From Priestia iocasae (lineage in GTDB: Bacteria; Bacillota; Bacilli; Bacillales; Bacillaceae_H), in contig NZ_JAFBFC010000002.1 of NCBI RefSeq assembly GCF_016909075.1, positions 434,001 to 498,000 of the forward strand: a stretch of DNA of 64,000 nucleotides, written 5' to 3'. This document shows positions 45,548 through 55,521 of the stretch, piece after piece. Within the stretch, counting starts at the first letter, position 1; every line of letters starts with the position of its first letter. The position numbers and the translations under genes are program-made. Under the pieces are notes generated by a model that worked only from the letters and a program-made list of their open reading frames with translations, searched no databases and was not told where the DNA came from.

Positions 45548-48025
45548 TTATAGGCTGACTTCTGTTTCACTTGATACGTTTGTAAATTGACGCTTATGCT
45601 GTACAGTGAAATAAATGATTGTTCCTACAATTGTTGCTGCAAAAAATAGGCCCAATATCCATGCGTTATGCCACATAAATCCAACGTCACCACTTGAAAT
45701 AACGGCTTTAAATCCAGCTACTGAATATGTCATTGGCAGCAATGGATTAAAGTATTGTAAAAAACCTGGAATTAACTCAAGCGGGAATGTTCCTGCACTT
45801 GTTGTTAATTGTAAAATTAAAATGATAATCGCAATAAAACGTCCAGGATCGCCTAGTGTTGTAACTAAAAATTGAATTAATGCGATATAGGTTAAACTTG
45901 TGATTATACTAAATACCACAAAAAGCGGTACACTCTGAACATCAATCCCTAAAAGCGCAATTAATACAACGTCAGCTAAAATCGCCTGTAACACACCTAC
46001 TACTACAAGAACACCGAATTTACCGATAAACCAAGAGAAGCCATTTTTCGGTACAGATGCTGGCTCTTTTAACGGGAAAACAATTGAAAGTAACAACGCT
46101 CCTACAAATAATCCTAACGATAAGAAATAAGGGGCAAAACCTGTACCATAGTTCGGTACTTCGTTTACTCGTTTTTCTTTTACGTCTACAGGCTTCGCAA
46201 ACATTTCATACACTTCATCATTTGCTTTTACGTTACTTGTTTCATCTGCTCCTTCACGAAGCTTTGTTGATAGTTCACCTGAGCCTTCTGATAATTGTCC
46301 CATTCCGCTTGTTAATTCGTTAGAACCTTCTAATAAACGAGATACACCGCTAAATAATTGGCTCGAACCGTTTGATAATTCTCCCAAGCCCGTTGATAGA
46401 TCCGTTCCACCTTTAGCTAACTCGTTTGAACCGTCTAATAACCGAGACATTCCAGTTTCTAGCTCACTTGAACCGTTTGCTAGCTTATTTGATCCTTCAG
46501 ATAACCGAGACATTCCATCTGATAGTTCAGTTGAGCCATTTGCTAACTCACTTACCCCAGCTTTTGCTTCATTCATCTTCTCTCCGAATGTCGTTAAGCC
46601 TTGAACAAGCTCACTTTGACCATTTGTTAAACTAGCTGCTCCATTTGCAAGCTTCTCTTGTCCTTGTAAAAGACTTTTCATTCCATTCGAAAGAGCAACT
46701 TGACCTTGATGAACTCTAGAAGCACCAGATGCTAAATTTGTAGCCCCATCTTTTAATTGTGAGGCAGATCCTGTGAGACCTTGAAGTCCACCTTCTACTT
46801 GTTTATTTCCTTCTGATAGCTGAGCAACACTGACTTTAAACTGTTGCAATACTTGTTTTTGTTGTGGGTCTTCAGTTGTATTTATCAACTGATCAATTTG
46901 TTTCTCCATGTCCGTTAGTCCTTGACTAACTTTTAATGCACCTGTTTGTGTTTGTTGTGCACCTTTTTGCCACTCTTCTAACGAACGAGCTAAACTGTTG
47001 GCACCTTCACTTATCCCTTTTGTACCTTCGTTTAATTGAGGAAGCTTTCCATCCATTTCCTTCATGCCTGCTAACGATTGCTGTAACCCAGACGATAATT
47101 GTTGAGAGCCATTTTCTGCTTTTTTAGCACCTTCTAGCAGTTGTGATTGCCCACCTTCTAATTGGTTTACACCTTTGTTTAATTCGTTTAAGCCATTGTT
47201 TAGCTGGCTAGCTCCATCTTTCGCAGAAGAAAACTTACTGTTGAATTCATTTAAACCACTACTTATTTCTCCAGCTCCATCTTTCGCGGAGACAATACCG
47301 CCATTTAACTCATTTAAACCGTTACTTAACTTTCCAGCTCCATCTTTTGCTTCTCCGATACCTTTATCTAATTTTGATGTACCGTCTTTTGCAGAAGTAA
47401 TACCATCTTTTAGCTCACCTGAACCATCTTTTACTTTGTTAATTCCATCGTTCAATTCTTCTGCACCATCGCTTGCTGCGACTAGCCCATCGGATACATC
47501 CTCAATTTTACTAAATACTTCTTCTGCATAGGTTTTGGTTAATTCATTTGATACTTCTTCTTTTATTTTCTCTACTGCTGTTCCACCAATTTGAGCAGAT
47601 AAAAAGTTAAAGCTCTCATTTGGTGTATACACAAGATCCATATGCATTGGCTGATCATCCTGTAGCGTTGTTGCATGCTGTGAAAAGTTTTCAGGTATCT
47701 CAATCACCATGTAGTATGTTTGATCTTCGAGCCCCTTCTTTGCTGTCTTTTCATCTACAAACTTCCACTTAAATTGTGCATTATCTTTTAACTTAGTAAC
47801 TAACTCATCCCCTACGTTTAGTGGTTCTTCATTTAGTGTTGCACCTGTATCACTATTAACAATTGCTACAGGTAACTCATCTAGTTGATCGTATGGATCC
47901 CAAAAAGCCCATAAAAACATCCCTGCATATAACAATGGAATAAATAAGACGGCTAATACAGGAATTAATAGCTTTTTATTCGTAAACAAAGCTGAAAATT
48001 CACTGCGTATTGTTGAGTTTTTCAT
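45548..48025 (-). CDS. yhgE: YhgE/Pip-family membrane protein
   Basis: An 825-residue protein. TM1 at about residues 20-42, the Pip N-terminal domain (WDPYDQLDELPVAIVNSDTGA), then over 400 residues of repeats built on LxxGxxxL, seen as KDGAGKLSNGLNEL, ANGSSELETGMSRL and similar, probably a long coiled structure outside the membrane. Five membrane helices of the ABC-2-type C-terminal domain follow. Homologues include phage-infection protein Pip. Start at ATG 48025, five bases after AAGGAGG; longer in-frame extensions lack a site. It follows its TetR-type regulator yhgD. Confidence 0.9.
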   Translation of the reverse strand: MKNSTIRSEFSALFTNKKLLIPVLAVLFIPLLYAGMFLWAFWDPYDQLDELPVAIVNSDTGATLNEEPLNVGDELVTKLKDNAQFKWKFVDEKTAKKGLEDQTYYMVIEIPENFSQHATTLQDDQPMHMDLVYTPNESFNFLSAQIGGTAVEKIKEEVSNELTKTYAEEVFSKIEDVSDGLVAASDGAEELNDGINKVKDGSGELKDGITSAKDGTSKLDKGIGEAKDGAGKLSNGLNELNGGIVSAKDGAGEISSGLNEFNSKFSSAKDGASQLNNGLNELNKGVNQLEGGQSQLLEGAKKAENGSQQLSSGLQQSLAGMKEMDGKLPQLNEGTKGISEGANSLARSLEEWQKGAQQTQTGALKVSQGLTDMEKQIDQLINTTEDPQQKQVLQQFKVSVAQLSEGNKQVEGGLQGLTGSASQLKDGATNLASGASRVHQGQVALSNGMKSLLQGQEKLANGAASLTNGQSELVQGLTTFGEKMNEAKAGVSELANGSTELSDGMSRLSEGSNKLANGSSELETGMSRLLDGSNELAKGGTDLSTGLGELSNGSSQLFSGVSRLLEGSNELTSGMGQLSEGSGELSTKLREGADETSNVKANDEVYEMFAKPVDVKEKRVNEVPNYGTGFAPYFLSLGLFVGALLLSIVFPLKEPASVPKNGFSWFIGKFGVLVVVGVLQAILADVVLIALLGIDVQSVPLFVVFSIITSLTYIALIQFLVTTLGDPGRFIAIIILILQLTTSAGTFPLELIPGFLQYFNPLLPMTYSVAGFKAVISSGDVGFMWHNAWILGLFFAATIVGTIIYFTVQHKRQFTNVSSETEVSL

Positions 48026-48049
48026 CATTTCCTCCTTATTAGAAACAAT

Positions 48050-48072
48050 TGACCATTTTACCCACTTAGTCA
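48050..48072. promoter_or_regulatory. candidate YhgD operator upstream of yhgE
   Basis: A 23-bp site with TGACC at one end and AGTCA at the other. Same length and same end pentamers (TGACY/RGTCA) as the site before yhgD at 48745-48767. It ends 25 bp upstream of the yhgE ATG. Confidence 0.45.
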
Positions 48073-48103
48073 ATTTAGTGAATAAAAAAAGAGTCATTGA
48101 AGT

Positions 48104-48142
48104 TAAAAATATCTACCACCAATAACTGGGTGCTACTGGTGG
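48104..48142 (-). terminator. attenuating hairpin between yhgD and yhgE
   Basis: CCACCA (48116-48121) pairs with TGGTGG (48137-48142) around a 15-nt loop; on the minus strand it is followed by TAGATATTTTT. The U-tract is interrupted, so termination may be partial. Confidence 0.5.
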
Positions 48143-48155
48143 CAACCCTTTACTT

Positions 48156-48728
48156 TTAACGAGACAATCCTCTTAAAAAATACAATTCAATTAACTCCGC
48201 AATCTTCTCTTCCGAAAGCGGCTCGTGATTATTCTCCCAATGAGATACAAGTGCAATATACATTTTCAAAAGTAAGAAAGCGGTAATTTCAGGATCACAT
48301 AGCTGGATTTCCTGTTTCTCAATTGCTTCTTCAATCTTTTGTTTAATGTACAGGACAATGGCTTTTTCAACTCGCGTTAGTACATCTTGTACAGCCAATG
48401 TGCCCATTTCTTTCTCTTCTTGAAGTAGCTTAATCATAAGTTGATGCTGTGTTCGGAACTTCAGCATGCGGTATAAAGCAGCTTGTGCATTTTCAAAGAA
48501 TGTGCGTTCCCGATCTAATACTTGCTCTGCTTCCTGTTTCATTTCAATAATCATGGTCGAAACAATTTGATCAAATAGCTCTTCTTTATTTTTGAAAAAT
48601 GTATAAATTGTTCCTTTTCCAACATTCGCAAGTTTCGCTACTTGATCCATTGTCGTCGCTTTAAAACCAAACAAAGAGAACGATTTTGTTGCTGCCTCAA
48701 TAACAGATTGCCGACGATCAATAGCCAT
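48156..48728 (-). CDS. yhgD: TetR-family regulator YhgD
   Basis: A 190-residue repressor. The N-terminal HTH spans residues about 10-56 (AATKSFSLFGFKATTMDQVAKLANVGKGTIYTFFKNKEEL), a canonical TetR_N domain. The C-terminal helical ligand-binding part is poorly conserved. It lies directly upstream of yhgE and, with it, occupies the place of B. subtilis yhgD-yhgE downstream of hemY. Equal-length TGACY...RGTCA sites before both genes suggest autoregulation and control of yhgE. Confidence 0.88.
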   Translation of the reverse strand: MAIDRRQSVIEAATKSFSLFGFKATTMDQVAKLANVGKGTIYTFFKNKEELFDQIVSTMIIEMKQEAEQVLDRERTFFENAQAALYRMLKFRTQHQLMIKLLQEEKEMGTLAVQDVLTRVEKAIVLYIKQKIEEAIEKQEIQLCDPEITAFLLLKMYIALVSHWENNHEPLSEEKIAELIELYFLRGLSR

Positions 48729-48744
48729 CTTACACCCCCAAAAG

Positions 48745-48767
48745 TGACCAAATGAATATTTCGGTCA
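48745..48767. promoter_or_regulatory. candidate YhgD operator upstream of yhgD
   Basis: A 23-bp imperfect palindrome with perfect TGACC/GGTCA ends and AA/TT pairs inside, ending 17 bp upstream of the yhgD ATG. Typical size for a TetR-type operator. Confidence 0.5.
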
Positions 48768-48818
48768 TTAAGTACTAATATACTATATCACACTCATTCT
48801 TCGTTTTTCAACTCATTT

Positions 48819-48867
48819 AAAATAAAAAGCTCTGCCGTCTTCTAATTAAGATATGACTGACAGAGCT
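48819..48867 (-). terminator. terminator of the hemEHY operon
   Basis: Minus-strand stem AGCTCTGTC / GGCAGAGCT (one G-U pair) followed by TTTTTATTTT, 8 bp after the hemY stop. Confidence 0.78.
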
Positions 48868-48874
48868 CTCCATT

Positions 48875-50284
48875 TTATTTTAAATACTTTAATACTTTTT
48901 TAACAGCTTCTTCACCTTGATCAATACAATCCGGTAATCCTAAGCCTTCATATGAACTTCCTGCTAAATACAAACCTGCTAACTCGGACTCTAGCTGTTG
49001 ATTCAACACTTCTAATCGCTCTTGATGCCCGACTGTATATTGAGGCATAGCTTCTTTCCAGCGTGTCACAATGTAAAATTCAGGTGTCGTGTCAATGTTC
49101 ATGATTTTATTTAAATCATCTAACACGACTCTCATAATTTCATCATCAGATTGATCAACAATGGCTTCATCGCCTGCTTTTCCTACGTAACAACGCAGCA
49201 ATACTTTTCCTTTTGGTGTGGTATGAGGCCACTTTCGATGCGTCCATGTACAAGCAGTAATTGTATAATCGCTGTTGCGTGAGACAACAAAGCCTGTCCC
49301 ATCAATGTCTTGCTTAATTGCTTCTTCTGGAAAAGCCATCGCAATTGTTGCAACAGATGTTGAAGGCATATCTCGAAATGGCTCGAACATCTCATAGTGT
49401 GAAAGCATAGATTGTGCAGCTTGATGTGGAGACGTAACAATGACACTATCCGCTTGCATCGTCTTCCCATTATTTAATGTGAGCGTATAGCCTTCAGCTG
49501 ATTTTTGAATATGTTCAACACGCGTTCCCTTTAGCACTGATTGAGGGCTTAATTGATCTTCTATCGTTTCAACAAGGGACTGTAAACCAGTTGTTAACGT
49601 TAAGAACATGCCTTTTTTCTTTTGCTCACCTGTTTGTTTAGGCTGAAGTGCTTTCTGCTTTTTCATCCCAACAATTAAGCTACGGTGTTTTTGTTCAGCA
49701 TGAAGAAATTGAGGGAATGTTGATTTTAAACTTAAACGATCAATATCTCCCGCATAAATCCCTGATAATAACGGCTCAATTAAATTTTCAACTACTTCAT
49801 CACCTAAACGACGACGGAAAAAGGTTCCTAATGCTTGATCCCCTTCCACCTTCGTTCTTGGAATAATAAAATCAGCTGCAGCACGCAGTTTCCCAACTGG
49901 TGAAAACAAACCTGTTGTCACAAACGGAGAAATTTGCGTAGGAATCCCCATGACAGCTCCTTCTGGAATTCGATGTAGTGCATCTTTTACAAGCACATAC
50001 GACTTTCCAGTTGAATTATGAACAAGCTGATGATCTAATCCTACCTCTTTAATGAGCTTTGACATACTTAATTTACGAGCCAAAAACGAATCAGGACCAC
50101 GCTCAATTGTAAAGCCACCACGGTTAACCGTCTGAATTTTCCCGCCTAATCGATGAGTGGCTTCAATTAATGTAAAATCAATTGGTAACCCTTTTTTGTC
50201 AATTTCTTTCTGCAAATAATAAGCGGCTGTAATACCAGTTATTCCCCCACCGATGATGACAACCTTTTTATTTGTTGTACTCAC
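48875..50284 (-). CDS. hemY: coproporphyrinogen III / protoporphyrinogen IX oxidase HemY
   Basis: A 469-residue FAD enzyme. Dinucleotide motif VVIIGGGITGITAAYYL at residues 8-24, LGGKIQTVNRGGFTIERGPDSFLARK, and the C-terminal FAD motif LAGSSYEGLGLPDCIDQGEEAV. In Firmicutes this soluble enzyme oxidises coproporphyrinogen III in the coproporphyrin-dependent heme route (also named CgoX). Starts with GTG at 50284 behind AAGGCG; no usable ATG nearby. Last gene of hemE-hemH-hemY. Confidence 0.94.
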   Translation of the reverse strand: MSTTNKKVVIIGGGITGITAAYYLQKEIDKKGLPIDFTLIEATHRLGGKIQTVNRGGFTIERGPDSFLARKLSMSKLIKEVGLDHQLVHNSTGKSYVLVKDALHRIPEGAVMGIPTQISPFVTTGLFSPVGKLRAAADFIIPRTKVEGDQALGTFFRRRLGDEVVENLIEPLLSGIYAGDIDRLSLKSTFPQFLHAEQKHRSLIVGMKKQKALQPKQTGEQKKKGMFLTLTTGLQSLVETIEDQLSPQSVLKGTRVEHIQKSAEGYTLTLNNGKTMQADSVIVTSPHQAAQSMLSHYEMFEPFRDMPSTSVATIAMAFPEEAIKQDIDGTGFVVSRNSDYTITACTWTHRKWPHTTPKGKVLLRCYVGKAGDEAIVDQSDDEIMRVVLDDLNKIMNIDTTPEFYIVTRWKEAMPQYTVGHQERLEVLNQQLESELAGLYLAGSSYEGLGLPDCIDQGEEAVKKVLKYLK

Positions 50285-50323
50285 GTTATCATCGCCTTTT
50301 TAAAAATTTCCAACCTATCTTTT

Positions 50324-51256
50324 TTACTTCTGTAACTTTTTCAGAACAACCGTTGCCATTGCATCAATAAACTCCGGTTGTGCATTTGGCATTGCTGGAC
50401 GATAGTAGTTAGCACCAATCTCATCCGTAACGACTTTACACTCGTAATCATTATCATAGAGGACTTCAAGGTGATCTGCGACAAAGCCTGCAGGTACATA
50501 AACAAATGATGAATATCCATGCTCCTCATGTAAATTACGGGTTAAGTCTTGCACATCTGGACCAATCCAAGGCTCTGGTGTGTTGCCCGCACTTTGCCAG
50601 CCAATGACATAGTTTTTCACACCCGCTACTTCGGCAATTAAATCCGCTGTTTCTTGTAATTGCTGAGGATATGGGTCACCATTTGCAATAATCTTTTCTG
50701 GCAAACTATGAGCTGAAACAATCAATACCGCTTTCTCTCTTTCTTCATCGCTCATTGAAGCAAATGTTTCTTTTACTCGATTGCTCCAGTAAGAAATAAA
50801 TTTCGGCTCATCATACCAGCTTTCTACAGAATGAATGGTTAGACCACCTAACTTTTCTGCTGTTTCTTTTGCACGGCCATTATAGGACTTTACACTAAAT
50901 GTAGAAAAGTGAGGAGCTAGTACGATGCTCACTGCTTCTTTAATGCCATCTTGATGCATTTGTTCTACTGCATCTTCAACGAACGGCTCAATATGTTTTA
51001 AACCAAGGTATGCTTTAAATTCAACCTCATCTTGAATATTGTTTAAATGTTGCTCTAGACATCGCATTTGATCTTCAGTGATTTTCGCAAGAGGTGAAAT
51101 ACCTCCGATTGCTTCGTAGCGCTCTGTTAAATCTTGAAGCGCCTCTTCTGATGGCTTTCTTCCATGACGAATATGTGTATAGTAACGTTCAATATCTTCT
51201 TCTTTGTAAGGAGTACCATATGCCATAACCAGTAAACCCATTGTTTTTTTACTCAT
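50324..51256 (-). CDS. hemH: coproporphyrin/protoporphyrin ferrochelatase
   Basis: A 310-residue ferrochelatase of the soluble Bacillus type. Recognisable: [44 protein letters not shown] with the metal-site His, [10 protein letters not shown] and [21 protein letters not shown] with the catalytic Glu. It inserts iron into the porphyrin. Located 39 bp upstream of hemY and 100 bp downstream of hemE on the same strand, as in the classical hemEHY operon. Confidence 0.94.
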   Translation of the reverse strand: MSKKTMGLLVMAYGTPYKEEDIERYYTHIRHGRKPSEEALQDLTERYEAIGGISPLAKITEDQMRCLEQHLNNIQDEVEFKAYLGLKHIEPFVEDAVEQMHQDGIKEAVSIVLAPHFSTFSVKSYNGRAKETAEKLGGLTIHSVESWYDEPKFISYWSNRVKETFASMSDEEREKAVLIVSAHSLPEKIIANGDPYPQQLQETADLIAEVAGVKNYVIGWQSAGNTPEPWIGPDVQDLTRNLHEEHGYSSFVYVPAGFVADHLEVLYDNDYECKVVTDEIGANYYRPAMPNAQPEFIDAMATVVLKKLQK

Positions 51257-51356
51257 GTGTACGACACCTCTGTTAGTTTTTTAAAAGCTCTTATCCTTAT
51301 TGTGCCACGAATAAAAAGTAAAACACAAAAAATAGAGCTCTCGAAATTCTTACAAT

Positions 51357-52400
51357 TTATTGTCTATTTGCAGAATATTCGTGAACAAATGCCGTTAAAC
51401 GCTTCAATGTCTCTGGATTGACTTGAGGGAATACCCCGTGACCTAAATTAAAAATGTAACCTGGGTTTTCCATCCCCTGATCAAGAATGGCTTTTGCGCG
51501 TTCTTCAATTACTTCCCATGGAGCAAGTAAAATAGCTGGGTCTAGATTTCCTTGTACCGTTTTTGTAATGCCCATGCTACGTGCTTCTTGAATTGGTAAG
51601 CGCCAATCTAGTCCGACAACATCTAGAGGCAGATCATGCCATTCCTTTGCGAGGTGACTTGCTCCTACTCCAAACATGATAAGCGGTACATTTTTCTTGC
51701 GAAGTTCTGAGAAGATGCGCTCCATAATAGGTTTGATGTAGTAACGGTAATCTGCCACATTTAGTGCACCAACCCAAGAATCAAAAATTTGAATCGCTTT
51801 TGCACCCGCATCAATTTGCGCATTTACATATGTAATCGTTGTGTCCGCAAGCTTATCCATTAGCGCAAACCATGCTTTTGGTTCCGCATACATAAATGCT
51901 TTCGTTTTGTTGTAATTTTTAGAAGGACCGCCTTCAATCATATAACTAGCTAATGTAAACGGTGCACCTGCAAATCCAATTAAAGGGACGTTCAACTGTT
52001 CTGTTGTTAACAATTTAATGGTCTCTAATACGTACGGTACATCTTGTTCAGGATTAATTTCACCTAGCTTTTCCACATCATGAATCGAGCGAATTGGGTT
52101 ATCAATTACTGGACCCACTCCAGGTTTAATGTCAACTTCTACTCCAATTGCCGGAAGCGGTGACATAATATCCTTATATAAAATTGCCGCATCTACGTTG
52201 TACTGTTCGACTGGTAAACGTGTAACATATGCACAAAGCTCAGGTTGCTTTGTAATCTCAAATAGTGAATATTTTTCTTTAATTGCACGATACTCTGGTT
52301 GCGACCTTCCTGCTTGTCTCATATACCAAACTGGTACGTGATCTGTTTTTTCCCCTCTACATGCTTTTAAAAATGTATCATTAATAGGACGCTGACTCAT
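51357..52400 (-). CDS. hemE: uroporphyrinogen decarboxylase
   Basis: A 347-residue Hem[18 protein letters not shown] near residue 26, the substrate-binding signature, then [46 protein letters not shown] and [11 protein letters not shown]. It converts uroporphyrinogen III to coproporphyrinogen III. Start at ATG 52400, five bases after AAAGGTGG; a GTG three codons upstream lies within that site. First gene of the heme operon. Its promoter region, 52401-52617, contains an 11-bp inverted repeat. Confidence 0.94.
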   Translation of the reverse strand: MSQRPINDTFLKACRGEKTDHVPVWYMRQAGRSQPEYRAIKEKYSLFEITKQPELCAYVTRLPVEQYNVDAAILYKDIMSPLPAIGVEVDIKPGVGPVIDNPIRSIHDVEKLGEINPEQDVPYVLETIKLLTTEQLNVPLIGFAGAPFTLASYMIEGGPSKNYNKTKAFMYAEPKAWFALMDKLADTTITYVNAQIDAGAKAIQIFDSWVGALNVADYRYYIKPIMERIFSELRKKNVPLIMFGVGASHLAKEWHDLPLDVVGLDWRLPIQEARSMGITKTVQGNLDPAILLAPWEVIEERAKAILDQGMENPGYIFNLGHGVFPQVNPETLKRLTAFVHEYSANRQ

Positions 52401-52460
52401 GATTTCCACCTTTCTCCGTTGCCTTAAACATTCAGATTATGTATATAGATGTTCGCACAA

Positions 52461-52498
52461 ATAGTTGCCAAAAACAGTAAAACCACCTTGGCAACTAT
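52461..52498. promoter_or_regulatory. 11-bp inverted repeat between pbpF and hemE
   Basis: ATAGTTGCCAA (52461-52471) and TTGGCAACTAT (52488-52498) with a 16-nt loop. It may terminate pbpF (tail TTTGT is weak) or be an operator; on the minus strand the TTGGCA of its proximal arm could serve as a -35 for a TATATA 18 nt further. Confidence 0.5.
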
Positions 52499-52617
52499 CC
52501 ATCCGTTCGTAAATGATGCTTAAGATTCGTAAATTAATATACTCTATTTGACACTATACCGATTCTTTTCTATCTTGTATAGGTACATCCGTAAAATGTC
52601 AAAAAATTGTCTAACTC

Positions 52618-54828
52618 TTAACTCGCTTCTGCTTGTTTTAATCTCTGTTCATTTCCAAAAAACGCGGGAATGACTTCATTCGATTGCTTACCTTGTTGTT
52701 TTGTCTGCTTATTGTAAGGAACAACATAATAAGCAGGTAAGTTTAATACATTGACTCGCTCAATTTCGTATGTTCCTTCTCCTTCTACTTTTGCGACTAA
52801 CTCAGCTTCTCCATTACGTTCCTCATACACATGATAAATTACTCTCTCGTCTTCTGACGGTGTCCATTCTAATTTCACTGTAAATAACCCTAAAGGTTTA
52901 AATGTTACATTACTTGATAAATCCTCTACTGCATGTAAGCGAATTGGCGCTTCTAAATCTTTTGTATCTTTTGGCTGAGTAAAAGCAGTGGCATGCTTCA
53001 AACTCGATTGCGTTAAGATGTCCTTAAATAAGCGAGTTGGATGCGAACTACCTTTCGTTAAGTAGTGGTTTTCATCGGTCTTATCATAGCCCATCCATAC
53101 AGCTCCCACAACAGCTGGTGTATACCCAACAAACCATGTATCTCTTGTTGCACCTTTTACGGCTTGGTAAGACGTTGATCCCGTTTTTCCAGCAAGTGCT
53201 CCATTAAACTCTCCTGTTGAAGCTGTGCCTTCTTCTACCACACCTTCAAGCATTCTTGTCATATACCAAGCTGTTTGTTTTGAGAATACTTTTCTCTCTA
53301 CTTTCTCTGCTTTCGCAATGATGTTATGATTACGATCTTCAATCTTTTGAATAAAATAAGGCTCAATGGTTGAACCAGTTGTTGCCAGTGATCGGTAAGC
53401 AGACACTAATTGTAACGGCGTGACTCCTTCGTCTAATCCACCTAACGCAATCGCTAATCCTTTATCATGAATCGGCATTCCTAGTTGATTTAAATACTCT
53501 TTCCCTTTATGAATCCCCAGTTCGTTTAGCGCCCAAACAGCTGGTGCATTTTTAGAATCTTTTAACGCGTCATACATCGTTACCTCTCCTGCATAAGAAC
53601 CATCGATGTTTCGAGGAGTATAACCGTTGTAGGATGTTTGCTGATCTTCTAACAATGAATACGGCTTGAACAGCTTTTCTTGTAGCGCTGGACCATAGAC
53701 AGCTAAAGGCTTCATTGTAGAGCCAGGTTGACGCTTCATTTGAAGACGATTCAATCCTTTTTGAACATAATCTCTTCCACCAATAGCTGATAACACTCCA
53801 CCTGTTTGATTATCCATTAAAAGAAAAGACCCTTGCACTCCATCATCTGTACCAGGAAAATACTTGTTTTCTTGAAATAAATCGAAGGCTACTTTCTGAG
53901 CATCTCGATTCATTGGGACCGTGATTTTATATCCACCTTTTAACAGCTCTTCATTTGATAGGTGATACTTTATTTTAGCCTCTTCCATGACCATATCAAT
54001 ATATGTTAAGAATGCAGGCTCTTTTACTCGCTGTTGAACATCGATGCTTAATGTTCTTCCTTGAAGTCTCACTACCTTTTCTGCTGATAAGTAACCGGCT
54101 CGTTGCATTGAATTTAAGACAACATTACGACGTTGCAAACTTCGGTCTGGATGTAAAATCGGAGAATAGGAGTTAGGAGCTTTTGGTAAAGCAGCTAAAA
54201 GCGCACCTTGTTCAACGGTAAGCTCTGATACATCTCTATTGAAATATAAGTGAGAAGCCGCTTGAATGCCGTATGCACCGTGTCCAAAATAGATTTGATT
54301 TAAATACATTTCTAATAACTTCTTTTTGCTATAACGATTTTCAAGATTGATGGCAATGACTACTTCTTTTGTTTTACGAAGTAGCGTTTTATCATTCGTT
54401 AAAAAGATATTTTTCGCTAATTGTTGAGTAATCGTACTTCCTCCCTCTACTTTTCCTCCAGCTAAAATATCTCGATATAACGCTCGTCCAATTGCTTTTA
54501 AATCAATGCCATGATGCTCATAAAAGCGCATATCTTCTACTGAGATGAACGCTTGTTGAACATGTTCAGGGATGTTATTAATGGAAACAACATCTCGGTT
54601 TTCAACATATAGCTTCGTAAGTTCTTGACCGTTTTGGTCAACCAAACTTGTGGCTGAATTCATCACAAACTTCTTTTCATCAATCACATAGTTTCCGAGA
54701 AACAAAATGAAAATGTACCCAACAATCCCTAGAATAAACATGCTGATACAGGCAATTCCAATATACAGTCCTTTTTGTTTCATAGAGAAATGTTGTAAAT
54801 ATTCCTTTATTTTCCAATTCATATTCAT
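52618..54828 (-). CDS. pbpF: class A penicillin-binding protein PbpF
   Basis: A 736-residue bifunctional PBP. Membrane anchor near residues 20-45. Glycosyltransferase motifs: EDMRFYEHHGID, GGSTITQQLAKN, RKTKEVVIAINLE and KKLLEMYLNQIYFG. Transpeptidase motifs: STMK in QPGSTMKPLAVYG, SKN in KDSKNAPAVW, and KTG in AGKTGST. A C-terminal fibronectin-like segment follows. Start uncertain: ATGs at 54843, 54828 and 54822 lack a strong site. B. subtilis pbpF, a PBP of the forespore, lies next to hemE in the same way. Confidence 0.9.
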   Translation of the reverse strand: MNMNWKIKEYLQHFSMKQKGLYIGIACISMFILGIVGYIFILFLGNYVIDEKKFVMNSATSLVDQNGQELTKLYVENRDVVSINNIPEHVQQAFISVEDMRFYEHHGIDLKAIGRALYRDILAGGKVEGGSTITQQLAKNIFLTNDKTLLRKTKEVVIAINLENRYSKKKLLEMYLNQIYFGHGAYGIQAASHLYFNRDVSELTVEQGALLAALPKAPNSYSPILHPDRSLQRRNVVLNSMQRAGYLSAEKVVRLQGRTLSIDVQQRVKEPAFLTYIDMVMEEAKIKYHLSNEELLKGGYKITVPMNRDAQKVAFDLFQENKYFPGTDDGVQGSFLLMDNQTGGVLSAIGGRDYVQKGLNRLQMKRQPGSTMKPLAVYGPALQEKLFKPYSLLEDQQTSYNGYTPRNIDGSYAGEVTMYDALKDSKNAPAVWALNELGIHKGKEYLNQLGMPIHDKGLAIALGGLDEGVTPLQLVSAYRSLATTGSTIEPYFIQKIEDRNHNIIAKAEKVERKVFSKQTAWYMTRMLEGVVEEGTASTGEFNGALAGKTGSTSYQAVKGATRDTWFVGYTPAVVGAVWMGYDKTDENHYLTKGSSHPTRLFKDILTQSSLKHATAFTQPKDTKDLEAPIRLHAVEDLSSNVTFKPLGLFTVKLEWTPSEDERVIYHVYEERNGEAELVAKVEGEGTYEIERVNVLNLPAYYVVPYNKQTKQQGKQSNEVIPAFFGNEQRLKQAEAS

Positions 54829-54972
54829 ACACCAACTTCCCATACCTATCAAATAATATGTTAAATGACAATCGACAATTTTTGTATTTTTTTGACTAAA
54901 AATTTATAATTTTAGTATGCAAGTTGAATCACAAATGTATACAATTTCCAATCAGAAAGTGAGGAGTTAAGC

Positions 54973-55482
54973 ATGAACGTCTTTATTACGTATGGAACGC
55001 AAGATTATTTAAACAAAGTGAAAGAAGAACATTCACAAGAAACAATGGTTCTTATGCACAAAGAAGAGGACCAATTCTCACTGCTTCATGAAACAGAAGG
55101 AGAAACGGTTTTTAATGAAGAACACGCGTATGAGGTATTAGATGCGGTTGGTGATTTACAAGAAGGTGGTTACACAGTCTTAAATAATATTCCAGTATCA
55201 GATGAAGGTCGTCCTTTATTTGAACACCGTTTTAACCAACGTGCTCGCCTTATTGAAAAAGAGCCAGGGTTTGCAGCAATCCGTGTATTACGACCACTTA
55301 AACATGACACATATGTCATCTTAACGATGTGGAAAGATGAACAATCTTTTAAAAACTGGCAAGAATCAAAAGCCTATGACAAAGCGCACCAAAAACGAGG
55401 AACATCTGAAGGAGTAGACCAACAAAAGTCAATCTTCCCAAGGCCTTCTTATGTAACAAATTACCGAGTTGTAGAAGCTTAA
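54973..55482 (+). CDS. hmoB: heme-degrading monooxygenase HmoB
   Basis: A 169-residue protein of the B. subtilis HmoB (YhgC) type. An N-terminal extension of about 65 residues precedes an ABM-type ferredoxin-like domain: NNIPVSDEGRPLFEHRFNQRARLIEKEPGFAAIRVLRP, then YVILTMWKDEQSFKNWQESKAYDKAHQ, which contains the region that binds heme. These enzymes open the heme ring and release iron. It is transcribed away from pbpF with GTGAGGAG before the ATG; a TTGACT-like -35 lies about 80 bp upstream. Confidence 0.88.
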   Translation: MNVFITYGTQDYLNKVKEEHSQETMVLMHKEEDQFSLLHETEGETVFNEEHAYEVLDAVGDLQEGGYTVLNNIPVSDEGRPLFEHRFNQRARLIEKEPGFAAIRVLRPLKHDTYVILTMWKDEQSFKNWQESKAYDKAHQKRGTSEGVDQQKSIFPRPSYVTNYRVVEA

Positions 55483-55521
55483 ACATAAAAGTGGGGAGCG
55501 TTTACGCCCCCATTTTTATGT
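55482..55521. terminator. bidirectional terminator, hmoB / VOC gene
   Basis: ACATAAAA-GTGGGG pairs with CCCC-ATTTTTATGT around a short loop between the convergent stops. Confidence 0.8.
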
